From: Helicostylum pulchrum
Taxonomy: Eukaryota > Mucoromycota > Mucoromycetes > Mucorales > Mucoraceae
DNA length: 64,000 bases
Assembly (NCBI GenBank): GCA_025677825.1
Contig: JAIXMO010000036.1
Location: forward strand, 62,001 to 126,000
Direction of reading: 5' to 3'
Shown: one piece after another, positions 34,763 through 46,704 of the stretch
Numbering within the stretch: position 1 is the first letter of the stretch
How the letters are laid out: the number at the start of each line of letters is the position of its first letter
Notes under the pieces: generated by a model
Told to the model about the DNA's origin: nothing
What the model saw: only the letters and a program-made list of their open reading frames with translations
Database searches by the model: none
Translations under genes and position numbers: made by a program

Positions 34763-37700
34763 CTAGTGTGTTATGGTATTTATAGCTCTATTATCTGTAC
34801 AATTCTCGTGTATATGCTCCAAAACTTGCTCTTTTCTGAAAGAAAACGTTTTTTGGCAATTTTGACAATACCAGTATGTCTTAATATTAGAAGGTATACT
34901 ATCTGCCGTCTCAGGGATACTTGACGCGCAAGAGGGAGTGTCTAAACTGTTATAATATATACTAGACGTTATTTGTATACCAGATCGAATAACTTCAAAA
35001 TTACAGTATACATAAGATAGTAAGTCAATCAGTTTTTAAGCTTTTGTAGAAAAATAAGTATACCTTCTTTTGGTTTCCATTCTCTCGGAAAGTTTTCCTC
35101 GCTTTCTGTCTTACTATTGGTGATATATTCTGGGTACTATTCAAGTTTACAAAAACATTAGTACAAAAAGATTGAGCTTCTAATCAAGAAATAAGTACCA
35201 TTTTCAGTAGCTCGGATGCTTTAGCAGCCCTCAACTCAGCCGAAATAGAAGTTTCCATAAATTCAGCAAGTTTTTCTAATAAAAACGGTTAAAAATAAGA
35301 TATTACGTACAAGGAGAAAACATTACGAATTAAAGATTGCATTTGGGCTTGATATTTTTCTTCGGCCTGAGATGTCCACATGTCAATTGACTCTTTATGG
35401 TTTATTTCATCAGCTTGATCATCCAATATTTGTTGAATTGTAAGTGGGAGGCTGGCTTTTGTGGAAGGGCTGATAATAAAATCCTCTAAAGGGTCCTCGA
35501 CAGACTAAGATTACATTGATTAAATTAGTATATACTACCTTGTCAGTATACGTTTTTCTCTACCTTGCCTACACCACGACTGATACGAAGATTTAGTAAC
35601 CTATTCCAAGTGCTACGTAGCTTATACGTCAAATAGAGTACGTATTCCGCAACTTGGGTGGTTCGAAACCTGATCATGTAGTATGAATCTATGATCAGAA
35701 CACTGCAATCTATATTTGTATCAACTTTGAAGGATGTTAAAGTATGTTTTTTTTATATATTTCTAGTAGTACCGAACAGTGCCACTTACTTATTTTTCCA
35801 AATAAGAGTAAAACGTGGATACCTAAATACAATATTATTAGAAAGTTTAATTAATGGAAGTGATGAATCACTTGATATTACCAGGCACTCTAGTAATATT
35901 GACAATATACGGTTTACTAGTTTCTAAAAGTTGCAAATAACACAAAAGCTGGTGATATAAAGCCTCTTCTACAGTCTTGTCATCTATTTAAAACTAGTTA
36001 GTAACGCATGTATCTCGCTTAAAATATTTATACCGTCTTACCTTTTCGGATGTGATCCTCTAGACCCTGTACCCATTCTGGATTTGATGCGACAACGCTA
36101 CTAGGATGAAGAGACAAGAAGTTTTTCGCTATTGGAATTTTAGTACACTTCGAAATAGAATAAAATAAAAATAATGATAGTATAGGCTTTACCTGGAGTA
36201 TTGAACATAATTTCGTTACTTTTTCTATAAGCATTGTGTTCATCGCCAATAGCCAACTGCGGATAAAGCGAAGAACATATTACAAGCTTGACTAATTCTA
36301 TATCTTTATCGGAAAGGGAAGTGGCTCTAGATTGTAATGATTTCATATCGTTCATTAACGAAAATTCGAGATGGCGGATATCCTCATTTTCTGATTCCTT
36401 ATCTACTAAAGTTACATTTTAATAGGAAAGACCAGAGTTTAATATAATGAATAAACTTACATCCAGGATCATCATTTCTGGAGTAGTCTACTATTTCCAA
36501 AACTCGTTTTCTTTTCTTGGATTTCTGATCGTATCTTTCTCGTCTAAGCTTCTCTCTGGCAGCATATTTAGTTCTACTGTCATCCTATACGTTTATTTTA
36601 AATAAATAAAGCACTTATCAATTTAATTTGGTCGAAGGCTTACCTGCGAGCCTCTATCATCCTCGTCAGCATTAGTTGTTTGCAATGACTGTAATAATCC
36701 AGGCTGGAAATCGTTCAACACTTTTTCAAACTGTCTTTTCATCTTTGCAATCTATTTGTACGAAATGCGATTATGAGTTTATATTTAATACGACTGGTAA
36801 CTAATATACTAGCCTCGTACAATCTCTGCTCTTCTACACCATTCTGCTTGCACCATTTTCGAGATGAATTCTTATTATCGCTTTTAACCATAAGCCAACT
36901 TTTCCATACGTTTAATAGGGTGAATGGGTCGCCATGTTTCGAATCGAATTGACTACGATTCTGTACGAGAATGGATCAGATTATATTCGTATAGCATTAT
37001 ATCGCATACAAGTATTTACCTTCAATATTTCAGGATTAGTACTATGGGTAACGCGAGTGAAAGGAGACTGAATGCTCATTCCTGCCGCGATAGTAATAAT
37101 TGGGTCCACGATATTAAAGACCTGTGGAAATAATTAATACATCTTGTACGTAATATAGTTTTGTAACTTACAACTCCCATAATTAACATTTTTCCAACCA
37201 CTGAATCTACAGGAAGTTCGGCCAGAACAAATCCCAATCCTAATAAATTCTCATTCTTATCAATCGCACCAAGATTATGCAAAAAATCCATAGATGCGTT
37301 AATAAAATCCATAGAAGGCATCTTAATGATAATATGTTAGTACATTTTACACTGAAAGAAAAAAGTGTGATAATGCCATCTACCTCTATGTAATCAAACT
37401 GGCGAGGATTTCCTAGCTCTAGAGACTTTATTTGAAGTAAGAGAGGCTCGAGTGGGGCACGTTGGATTTCTGGGATAGCAAAATCGTGAAAATGGTTAAA
37501 TTCGTTTTCTGAATAAAGTCTGAAGCATTCCCCTGGTCCCGTACGGCCAGCACGACCTGCTCTTTGTTTCGCACTAGCTTTGGATATCCAAAACTCTGAA
37601 AGACGACTCATTTTAGACGCTGGATCATGGTTCATTTCTTTCACTTTTCCAGAATCTACAATGAAACGGATACCATCAATAGTAAGACTAGTTTCAGCAC

Positions 37701-39795
37701 TATTGTAATTAAGGTGTTAGACGTATACGAAAAAAAAAAAAAAGAAAAAAGAAAAAAAAAAGCTTATTATTGACTTACATATTAGAACTAATGATACATT
37801 TCCGGAATCCTTCTGGGGGTGAATCAAATACTTTCTCTTGATCTTCTACCGCAATTGATGAGTGTAACATAAGGATAATCCATTTTCTAAGATGGAGGAA
37901 ATTAGAAAATCATTTTATACGTTTAAAACATTATTTGATATATTACTTTGATTCTAAAGCGTAAATCGTCAGTTCTTCCGCTAAACTAGATATCTAAATA
38001 AAAGGCTTCAATTAAGTATATACTACGTAGATAAATACTGTTTTATATTTACCTCATTGATTCCAGACATAAATATAAGTAAATCTCCCCGCTCATCTAA
38101 TGGAATAGTCTGATCTATGTAATCTAGTACTTTAATATATGGCGCTATTGTTACAGAAGTCAGTGATAGTTGAATTGAGTAAATCGTATATATACAAACC
38201 TGCATTGACAGGCTGTGAACGACTCGGTATCGATCTCTAATGAAATAATGCTTAATATATTTTTAAAGCCTGTAATGTATATTCGTATAATACCTTAACA
38301 GTTTCAGACTGTCGCTTTTGATGCGCTGCTTCATCAACCAAGTTTTTGTCGTCGTCTCCTTGAGACCAGTAATGTATTTTCACGCTATACATTTTCCCTG
38401 GTACCTATCAGATTTAATTATTTAGCAAAAGCTGTTTATATTTCGTAAACGATACATACAATCAGAGTTGGCGCGTCGAAATATTGAGCAAAGAGCTCTG
38501 CATTAATCGTAGCGCTCATCAATACTACATAAAGATCTTTTCTTTGGGTTAATGTTTTTTTCAATAGCGCCAACAGAAAATCACCTAAAATACAAATATA
38601 TCGGTTAATGTCTATTAAAAAAAACAGAACAAAAATGATATACTAACCCATCATATGGCGCTCGTGGACTTCGTCTACCACTATCACGTCGTACATCGAC
38701 AACATATTGTCTGAGGCATATTGTCGTAGAAGTAACCCCTCCGTTAAAAATAAAACGCGAGTTCTGTTTGTCTTGTTACCTTCAAATCTAACTTGGTAAG
38801 CAACCTGTGAACCATATTCGTTTAAGGTTTCGTAGCTAAATTATAGTTCAAATTCAAATACGTTTAGCCCAAGGGACATTTTATATAAATCACAAACAAT
38901 ACCTGACACGTCTCGCAAGAGAAGAACATGCAATACGACGTGGTTGAGTACACGCAATTTTATTGAATCCTGCCTTCATTAATATCTGAGGTACTGTAGA
39001 TCAGTTAGTTTAGACCACTATAATATTAGTCTATATATACAATACATACCTTGCGTACTTTTACCGCAACCAGTATCTCCTGCAATTAGTAGAATTCGAT
39101 TTTTGAGTAGTGTTTGTACAATTGCATTAGCGAAAGGAGTTATCGGTAAAGATGCTCGAGTCTCCTCTATTTTTTTCTTCATGTTGGCAGTTTTTTTTGC
39201 TTGAAAATCTTGGAATAAAACTAGCGAGTGCCTTAACATTTCACCTTCTTGACGCACTTTATCCATGCGACCTGAACAGTCGTCTTTATTATGCACTTTT
39301 CCTTTGTTTACGCTGTCTCTCAATTTTAGATAGAATCCTAATTATCTCTGTTAAGTGATGAATTGAGTAATACTTTATATATATATATTCTACCCTCAAA
39401 CTCGTAATAAATGGGTGATCCAGTGGGGATAAGCCAAGAGACTAGACCTCTTCTTCTTCTCGAAAAAAATAGGTCGTCGCTTTCTTCAGTCCAGGGCCGA
39501 GTAGACTCTAAATCCAATAAACTAGAATTTTCCTCCTTTTGTTTCTTTAAATACTGTTGTGCTTCTTTTATGGCCTCTCCGTATTTTTTAGGATTGTTTA
39601 TCTTTTATTGAAAATAACGTCAGTTTACATATAACGGTTTATTGTGACAAGTCTTACAATCTCTTTTAGATCCCATCGCTTATTTCTAAAAGCGGCGTGA
39701 TTTTTAATCAGAGTGCCATCTATATCGTACTTTTCTTCGGGTATATACTCTCGCTTGCGACGCTGATCGCTACGATTGTATTTATGTGAACTCAT
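34763..39795 (-). CDS. DHX34: DHX34-like DEAH-box RNA helicase
   Basis: A gene of more than ten short exons starting [20 protein letters not shown] at 39795. Helicase motifs run in order: Walker [23 protein letters not shown] (Ia), [20 protein letters not shown] (the DEVH variant typical of DHX34), LMSATIN (III), [20 protein letters not shown] (V) and [20 protein letters not shown] (VI). A ratchet/HA2 and OB-fold region follows with QSPFTRV and [18 protein letters not shown]. The last exon ends in a single C2H2-like finger, [20 protein letters not shown] with HIHENC, as in animal DHX34, where the protein links UPF1 and SMG1 in nonsense-mediated decay. The same role here is inferred. Confidence 0.92.
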
Positions 39796-40191
39796 GAATA
39801 TATTTAGAGTATTTGGTACAAACTGTGGAAGAGCTAGTACTTAAGTGATATAATCCGGACCGGACGTAAAGAAGTGCTCTTAATAGTAGCCGGAACGTAT
39901 CGTACTTTGAAAGAAGGATTTTTTTGTGGAGTGGGAGAGAGAGTATATGGTTGCGGAAGCAATGGGCAAGACATAGAACCTCCTCTCTTTTTTGTACTTT
40001 GTACTTGGTGAGTGAACTATAAGACAAGAAACGAAATGGATCGAATAATAGATTGGATGAATGGATGTCTGAAAGGGACGAATAATCATTTAATTTTATT
40101 TTAAAAATAATAATCGACATTTCGTTTTTTTCATACAAGTAAAGGGAATTCAAATGGACTTACACAATTCTTTTTTGCTAGGAATTCAACC
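39796..40191. promoter_or_regulatory. divergent promoter, DHX34 / uL16
   Basis: A 396-bp region between two divergent start codons. GCTAG at about 40179-40183, just upstream of the uL16 ATG, could be the acceptor of a 5'-UTR intron, which is common in ribosomal protein genes. Confidence 0.45.
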
Positions 40192-40842
40192 ATGGGTCGT
40201 CGTCCTGCTCGTTGTTATCGTTATTGTAAGAACAAGCCTTACCCTAAGTCCAGATACAATCGTGGTGTCCCCGATGCCAAGCTTAGAATTTACGATTTAG
40301 GTCGTAAGAAGGCTTCTGTAGACGATTTCCCTCTCTGTATCCATTTGGTCTCCAACGAAAAGGAACAACTTTCCGCTGAAGCTCTTGAAGCTGGTCGTAT
40401 TTGTGCTAACAAGTATATGGCCAAGACCTCCGGTAAGGATTCTTTCCACATGCGTATTCGTGTCCACCCTTACCATGTTACCCGTATCAACAAAATGTTG
40501 TCATGTGCTGGTGCTGATAGATTGCAAACTGGTATGCGTGGTGCTTTCGGTAAGGCTAACGGTCTTGTCGCTCGTGTCAAGATTGGTCAAGTTATTTTCT
40601 CCGTCCGTACCAAGGATTCCAACAAGCCTGTTGTTATTGAAGCCTTGAGACGTTGTAAGTACAAGTTCCCTGGTCAACAAAAGATCATTATCTCCAAGAA
40701 GTGGGGTTTCACTCCTCTTGCTCGTGCTGACTATGTTGAGGCTCGTGCTAACGGTTTGCTCAGACCTGACGGTTGTTACGTCAAGTTCGTTCCCCAAACT
40801 GGTCCTCTCAAGAAGTACTTCAAGGAAGCTCTCTTGGTCTAA
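40192..40842 (+). CDS. RPL10: 60S ribosomal protein uL16 (L10)
   Basis: A single uninterrupted 216-residue frame, [20 protein letters not shown] to [10 protein letters not shown], nearly collinear with eukaryotic uL16. The internal loop and signature [20 protein letters not shown] and [12 protein letters not shown] are present. The protein sits near the peptidyl-transferase centre and is loaded late in cytoplasmic 60S maturation. Codon use is strongly biased to C-ending and CGT/AAG codons, unlike neighbouring genes, as expected for a highly expressed gene. It lacks introns in its coding sequence. Confidence 0.97.
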   Translation: MGRRPARCYRYCKNKPYPKSRYNRGVPDAKLRIYDLGRKKASVDDFPLCIHLVSNEKEQLSAEALEAGRICANKYMAKTSGKDSFHMRIRVHPYHVTRINKMLSCAGADRLQTGMRGAFGKANGLVARVKIGQVIFSVRTKDSNKPVVIEALRRCKYKFPGQQKIIISKKWGFTPLARADYVEARANGLLRPDGCYVKFVPQTGPLKKYFKEALLV

Positions 40843-41014
40843 GTATTTCTCTTTTTTAAATCATTGTTTTACTGCAAAATAAATGGGGAATTCCAATAAA
40901 AAGCAATTATAAAAAATAACAATATTGTTTGTTCGATTTGCGTTCGTGTAACATGTCTATAAATACTTCATTTATATACATTATTACCTTTTTTTCTTCT
41001 GTTAATTAAATATT

Positions 41015-42592
41015 ATGGACTCATCTAAAAGATGGTCAAAAAGACCAAACAGTACTATAAGTCAACGTAACGTCGATAAAGAACTACAACGTATTAAAAG
41101 CCTAGCTGTCGTATCCGTTCTCAATAAAAATTTTAGTAAAGAAACCGGCGTTCCTCTTTCAAGGACACAAGCTCCTTCCCCCTCATCATCATTAACAACT
41201 GACGATGACTTGCAGGATAACTCATCTATAAAAAACAGATCTCGGTCAATCTCTCACAACTCTTCTACTAGCGAATACTCTTTAAAGAAAAGTAGCAACG
41301 CAAGTCTTCACGCTCAATATACCCAAAGTATACCATCTGTAAGAAGATCTGATGTACACATGCTGGTAACATCAGGACAAGAATTTATTGCAGCAGCGGA
41401 GAAAGAATCGAATGAGGACTCCCTCGTGATATCGTCGCCGATAGATATTGATAAAGAAGAAGCTTTGGCACAGCGTATACATGAATTACAAGATCTATAT
41501 AACGCATCGATAGAAGAGTTAAAGATATCTGAAGCTCGCAATGAAACTCAAAGCGAACTAGTCCTGATTCAAGATAAGCTTATTCAAAATATGTCTTGTC
41601 AACTAGATTCTATCACTGTCGAGACGACGAACGAAGTAGAAAGCTCTTATACCCAAAACATTCAGCTCGATACTGAAGAAGGAAGGCAAGCATTCTACGC
41701 TGCCCAAAACGAATTACAATCATTCAAGAAAGAACTGCTTGAGGTTGGTTCTTTAAAAGATCATTATGAGACTATCATATTTGAAATGACACAACAGATA
41801 TCTGCATATAGCGATAAGATGGTCGAACTGGAAAGAGTCGCGATGCAGATTAAAAAAGAAAACGCTTCACAGGTGGAATACATAGATACTAAAGTGCAGA
41901 CATTAGTAAACAAATTACTCGAAACAAATGAAACCATTAATAGAATTCAAATTGAACATATTCAAGAAAAGCAAGCACTAACAAAAAATGATCAAATCAA
42001 TAACGGCAGTAGTATTAAAAGTTTGAATGATTCATCGAGTGTAATTTGGGAAACATACGAAGAGGACGATGAACCTGCTTCTGCACGATCTTCGTATATT
42101 TCTGTATCTTCTCGAAATGAGGGTAGTAAACGAAAATCATTTTTAGCTCGCTGGAAAGGCAATTCTATACCACCGGCTGCTCCTCCTCCATCGCTTCCTT
42201 TACCACCTATCCCCAGCACCTCATCTCGTAGCAACAGGCCAAAGTCAACACTATCTGAATTGTACGCTTCGAGCTCAAGTGTGCTTCCTCCTCAAAATAA
42301 ACATGTTTCCATGGATGCAGTCGGCGGCGGCACCAGCAGAAGGCTTTCAACTCAATCAGAATTAGAATCCCAAATGTCCGATGCAGCTTATTATAAAGAA
42401 TTTACTGATCAGTTGCAGGAAAGACTCTCAGTATCAAAAGAGATTGATGATCTTCGAGTGTGGGAACCTAGTGACTATAACGAAATCCAGAAAAAAATTG
42501 ATTCCAAAGGCTGGTCTGGTAGCGAAGATGGCAACAGCCAAAAAGATCAAAGTGCTTTTTGGAAAGGAATGAAAAAGAAGTTACGAGCGTAA
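41015..42592 (+). CDS. uncharacterised coiled-coil protein
   Basis: A single 525-residue frame without introns. The N-terminal 140 residues are Ser/Thr-rich and basic (KRWSKRPNSTISQRN). A long coiled coil follows, roughly residues 145-325 (EALAQRIHELQDLYNASIEE, KLIQNMSCQLDSITVET, AAQNELQSFKKELLEVGS). A Pro-rich stretch lies near residue 390 (IPPAAPPPSLPLPPIPSTSS) and could bind SH3 or profilin-like partners. The C-terminus is short and basic (FWKGMKKKLRA). No family was recognised. The composition fits a cytoskeletal or polarity scaffold, but this is inference only. Confidence 0.75.
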   Translation: MDSSKRWSKRPNSTISQRNVDKELQRIKSLAVVSVLNKNFSKETGVPLSRTQAPSPSSSLTTDDDLQDNSSIKNRSRSISHNSSTSEYSLKKSSNASLHAQYTQSIPSVRRSDVHMLVTSGQEFIAAAEKESNEDSLVISSPIDIDKEEALAQRIHELQDLYNASIEELKISEARNETQSELVLIQDKLIQNMSCQLDSITVETTNEVESSYTQNIQLDTEEGRQAFYAAQNELQSFKKELLEVGSLKDHYETIIFEMTQQISAYSDKMVELERVAMQIKKENASQVEYIDTKVQTLVNKLLETNETINRIQIEHIQEKQALTKNDQINNGSSIKSLNDSSSVIWETYEEDDEPASARSSYISVSSRNEGSKRKSFLARWKGNSIPPAAPPPSLPLPPIPSTSSRSNRPKSTLSELYASSSSVLPPQNKHVSMDAVGGGTSRRLSTQSELESQMSDAAYYKEFTDQLQERLSVSKEIDDLRVWEPSDYNEIQKKIDSKGWSGSEDGNSQKDQSAFWKGMKKKLRA

Positions 42593-42756
42593 ATTAAGCA
42601 CGTACTAAATTAATAAATATATATTAAATTGTATTTGTAATATTTGTAATATATTTTTCTTTATTTTTAATTGAGTAGTTTAATATGTAATAATAAGGTA
42701 ATGTGTGTCTCTTTTTTTTTTTTTTTTTTTGAACGAAATGAGTTTGTTCGCTATTT

Positions 42757-44283
42757 CTAAGTGAGATAAGATGAGCTCTGTCCATGATATAAACCCAAGC
42801 CTGTTTGGGCTCTTTGTTGATCAAAAATTGTGTAGAAATTTTCCATGAAATCAGTTCCAAGACGCCATCTGCTTTTAGGAATCGCAGTAGTATTTGACAC
42901 GGCGAATTTTGCTGCACAGTGATCTTCAAGACGATCTACCTTGATAGTCCAAGCCTCTGCCGGAAGTGTCACCTTATGATCCTTGAAAGAAATCTCCAAG
43001 TCTTTAGCATAGCAACATTTAAATACATATTTTTTTACTTGATCGTTGTATGTAGCCTTGAGCCCTTGATGAATTTTTTCGAGATCGCCATGAGGGACAT
43101 GAATATCCTTAACAGTTGTATCAAATTCTGCTATAGTTTTCGTAAATTTGAGGTCGACAACACCATTAATTTTTACACACTCAAGATCGGTTTTCCAAAA
43201 AGGCGATTTGCCGTATTCACAAGTAGGGAAACTCAACCAGCCAATTTTATATACGAGATTATAATCGATACCGCGTGAAAAAGTGCACACTTCGCTGGTG
43301 TCGTCTGTACGTTTTTCGGGTTTTTTGGGTTTTCTGCCTTTAAGAGTAACATTTCTACCAAACACCGCCGGATCTGTATCTCCTTCAATTCTTTTGCCGA
43401 GCATATTAGAATAGCCATATTCTGCAGTAGAATTAGAACTATCAGTTACTGGATTTAAACCAAACACACCGGCTAAAAAAAAAAGTAAGAGTAAGTAGTT
43501 TGTACTAAGCGCTTTGTAAATTTGAAGTACCATAATTAGGGTGAGATGGGAATCCTTCAACGGAAAAAGCCTTTCCGAATATTTGATTATGCAATTTAAT
43601 AGAGCCGGCAGTGATATCGTCCTGGTAAATATTAAATATTATATCGTTAGAAGATGTATGTGTATAGGCCAATTTTTTACAAACCCTACCGTGTACATGT
43701 CAGCTTTAACAATTCTTTCACTACCGAGATTGAAAGTTTTTTTCTGGTGAAGGTTGACAGAAGTAGAAGATTTTCCAGAATTATATAAAGGACTACTTTG
43801 ATCTTCACAAAATTCTGAGTGACACTATTGTTTTATGTTTAGAAGAAATCAAATGTCAAGCAGGAATTATTAAATATTTTTACCATAACGCCAGCTACAA
43901 ATATAGAGCCAAATGTAGTATCAATGAGTAAGTTGGCAGACTGCTCGGGATTACCTAAAATTTAGTAAGGTAGTTAAGATAAATATCCTTCAAATTGCTA
44001 CTTTGTGATAATTATAGTATTACCAAAACCAGATTTTATAACCCACTGTTTTTATTAAAAAAAAAAGTAAACATTGTTAATAAAAGATTTTCCATAAATG
44101 CATTACTATACCTACATTTTTCTCTTCGTAGCCACAAGGAAAGTTAACAGAAGGAATGGAAGGAAAATCGGGGGTCTCTGGGTACCCAGTGGTATCACTG
44201 GGGGAATAAGCTCCTGGTAAAGCATTTACAACAGGAGAGATACTGCTCAGAGCCAAAATAGCGGCAGAAAGTATATACTTCAT
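42757..44283 (-). CDS. secreted pepsin-like protein with DTT/DTT active-site motifs
   Basis: A signal peptide (MKYILSAAILALSSISPVVN) starts at 44283. The following exons give WVIKSGFG, then NPEQSANLLIDTTFGSIFVA (first catalytic motif read as DTT), CHSEFCEDQSSPLYNSGKSS, DDITAGSIKLHNQIFGKAFS and VFGLNPV. The long last exon holds EFDTTVKDIHVPHGDLEKIH (second motif, also DTT), YVFKCCYAKDLEISFKDHKV and GTDFMENFYTIFDQQRAQTG, the usual A1-family end. Five or six exons. The fold is clearly A1 aspartic protease, but the conserved Gly of both motifs is replaced by Thr. Both Asp remain. The gene may encode an altered or non-catalytic secreted protein. Confidence 0.72.
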
Positions 44284-45912
44284 TGAATAAATTGTATCTA
44301 CTTCTGGATAATGAAAACAAAAAAAAAGAATATCCAGCCAGAATATATTGTATTTATATTAGACTCTTCTTTGATTCTGATTTTAAATACGAGTTTTTTT
44401 ACCCATGAGGCTCCTTGAACTGGCGAAGTAATCTCGGCTAAGTATTGATTCACGCGTAACAATAATAAACAAAGCCTAAACTTATTTTTATACATCTATC
44501 TTATGAAATGTCAAGCCGACACTATACACGTACACAAATAGGCTAACAGGTGACAGGAAAAAAACACGGCTGTATTTGTATACAATTCTCGTAAAGTGTT
44601 TTTTTTTTATGACAAACATTTGTAACGAAATATATATTTAGAACCATGCATAACCATAATGTTATCTCCAAAAGTTTAATTTCACCAAATGCTACTTAAA
44701 TCAGGTGCACGGAATAAAAAAAAAAAGGCACCTTCTGCATTTTGCAAAATTTACATCTATATCTTTCCATTTTATCTTGGTACATCACATGCACACACGA
44801 AATTATCAGAACTTCAGATTGTACAAGAATAACTTTTAGCCAAGCAGGGTAGTATATATATACTATAATGACTTTGCGAGGTAGTACGCCGTTCTTGTGT
44901 AATTTCGAGAAGAAGAAGAATAAAAACAAGAAAACATATCATGCATCCAAACTTGTATTGTGATACGCCAATATTTATTTGCAAATCTCTCTCATGTATG
45001 CACTCCAGTCTAAAAAAACAGAGCAACAGCATAAAAAAAAATAGGTAGGGCAACATGTATCGTTCTATAAGTGATAGTATAGGAGAACTATGCTTCTAAC
45101 GAGAAGCTTGCATATAAAAAAAAGGGAAATACAAAAACTGCTGGAACGTTTCTGTAACCAATTGTGTGTAAAGAAAACAAACAAATATGAAGATATTTTA
45201 CGTCACAAACTAGTTTTTTTTTTATTTAGAACAATTATATAGTTTGGTAATACAACTAAAAAACAAAACAAAAAAAGTAGAAGTTTGTGATGTATACAAT
45301 TGATAAGATACATTTTTTTTTCTCAAAAAAAAAGGGGGTGCAAACAAGCTATACATCTCTACCTCACTCCTTGATTACAAGGAAGTACGTGCATGTACAA
45401 AATATATATATATATATATATGTGTGTGTGTAGAGAGAAAGAGATAATGGAGACTATAAAACTTTTATGCACATCATGTATAATTTAAGATATATAGAAG
45501 AAAATATTATATGTATTAAATAAGTAACGATTACATAGTTGTTGGGGGGAAAAAATGATCACGGAAAATGATTCGTTTTTCATGGTATCCGTTCTGTTCC
45601 TATTTGAACAACAACAAACCCAGTGTAACGAAAAAAGAAAAAGAGAGGGAAAAAAAAGAGATAAAAGAAGAGTGTAAAATAAAAATAAAAAGGACAATAA
45701 CTAATAACATTATTCAAATGATATACTATTAGTACTATACTTTTTTGATTTGCTGATTGAAAAACCAAAGAGAGAATGAACAAAAAATAAGATATAAGGA
45801 AAAAAAAGGGTATTATTATCATTAGAAATGTCATTTTTTTTTTTTTTTTGATGTTTGTTCTGTATATTTTTCCCCTATTCTCTTTTGATATCAATTAACA
45901 GAGCAATTTGGT
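44284..45912. other. intergenic, 1.6 kb, no gene seen
   Basis: Many A/T runs and only short chance frames. A TA dinucleotide tract (45402-45420) runs directly into a TG tract (45421-45431). The promoter of the protease-like gene must lie at the left end. Confidence 0.5.
45402..45431. repeat. TA/TG microsatellite
   Basis: A compound dinucleotide tract, about nine TA units followed by about five TG units, in the intergenic gap. Confidence 0.9.
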
Positions 45913-46704
45913 TTAAAATAGTACATAGGCTACAAATGAACCTATGACAAGAAGGGCTCCTTGACTAACTGCCAAAGCAGAAGCAGCAGAATGTGTATTT
46001 GTAGGGGTCGTTGTTGCAGTAGAAGCGGAGGTTGCTACAATGCTAGTTTGGACAATTGGTGTAGAGGAAGAAGCAATAGTACTTGTCCATGGAGCAATTG
46101 AACTAAAGAAACAAATTTGTTTAATATCAAAATTTTGCGCTACTTCAAAATTTGCTTACACATTAGCACCAGGCATTGAACAAACTCTTGCAACTAATCC
46201 TTCTTGTCTAGGGAAGCCTTCATCATTAGGACAGTTATTCCAACAGGTCAATTTCTCCTTATTCCACTATTGAAGAACCGATGGGTTAGATTTAAAAGTT
46301 ATAAAATAAAAAAGGGGGGAGGGATAATACATACTCTACACAAACACGCAAAATCTAACAAATAAAAGCAGTAAATATTGTGTCACATGTAGTTATATTT
46401 TCGATTATACCTTGTTCCTGACAGGTCTTAATGTAATTATCTTCGTTATGCAAACATAATTCGAAACTATTGTTTTAAATATTCATATTAATATATAAAT
46501 AGGCTTTTTCTAAAAACTATTATTCACTTACGTGCTCTGTACGGCACAAGCAGAAACTGCAGATGGGGTAGGAACGACTACAGCAGCAGAAGTTGGAGCA
46601 GGAGCAGGAGCAGGAACAGGACCGATAGCAGAAGCATTATTGATAACTTGAGCTGATACGGTAGCGACTAAAGCTGTGATGAATCCTAAAACTGTGAACT
46701 TCAT
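45913..46704 (-). CDS. cysteine-rich GPI-anchored surface protein (predicted)
   Basis: A signal peptide (MKFTVLGFITALVATVSA) begins at 46704, followed by an Ala/Pro stretch (GPVPAPAPAPTSAAVVVPTP). The cysteine-rich core is assembled from short exons: ACAVQSTFELCLHNEDNYIK and TCQEQ; a 20-nt exon (46335-46354) giving DFACLCR; and WNKEKLTCWNNCPNDEGF to VCSMPGANV. A Ser/Thr-rich stalk (STIASSSTPIVQTSIVATSA) leads to a hydrophobic C-terminal tail (GALLVIGSFVAYVLF), the usual GPI-attachment layout. The C..DxxCLC..C..C pattern resembles small cysteine-rich fungal wall proteins. The 20-nt exon is needed to keep the frame. Confidence 0.7.

Noticed and set aside
35640..35690. GGTTCGAAACC, a tRNA T-arm-like string near 35662
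   Set aside because: No acceptor stem or anticodon arm could be folded around it, and it lies within the DHX34 gene.
40385..40797. Frames on both strands inside uL16
   Set aside because: Shadows of a highly conserved ribosomal protein gene with biased codons.
44298..44495. 65-codon minus-strand frame upstream of the second protease
   Set aside because: Hydrophobic low-complexity frame with no start context or homologous motif.
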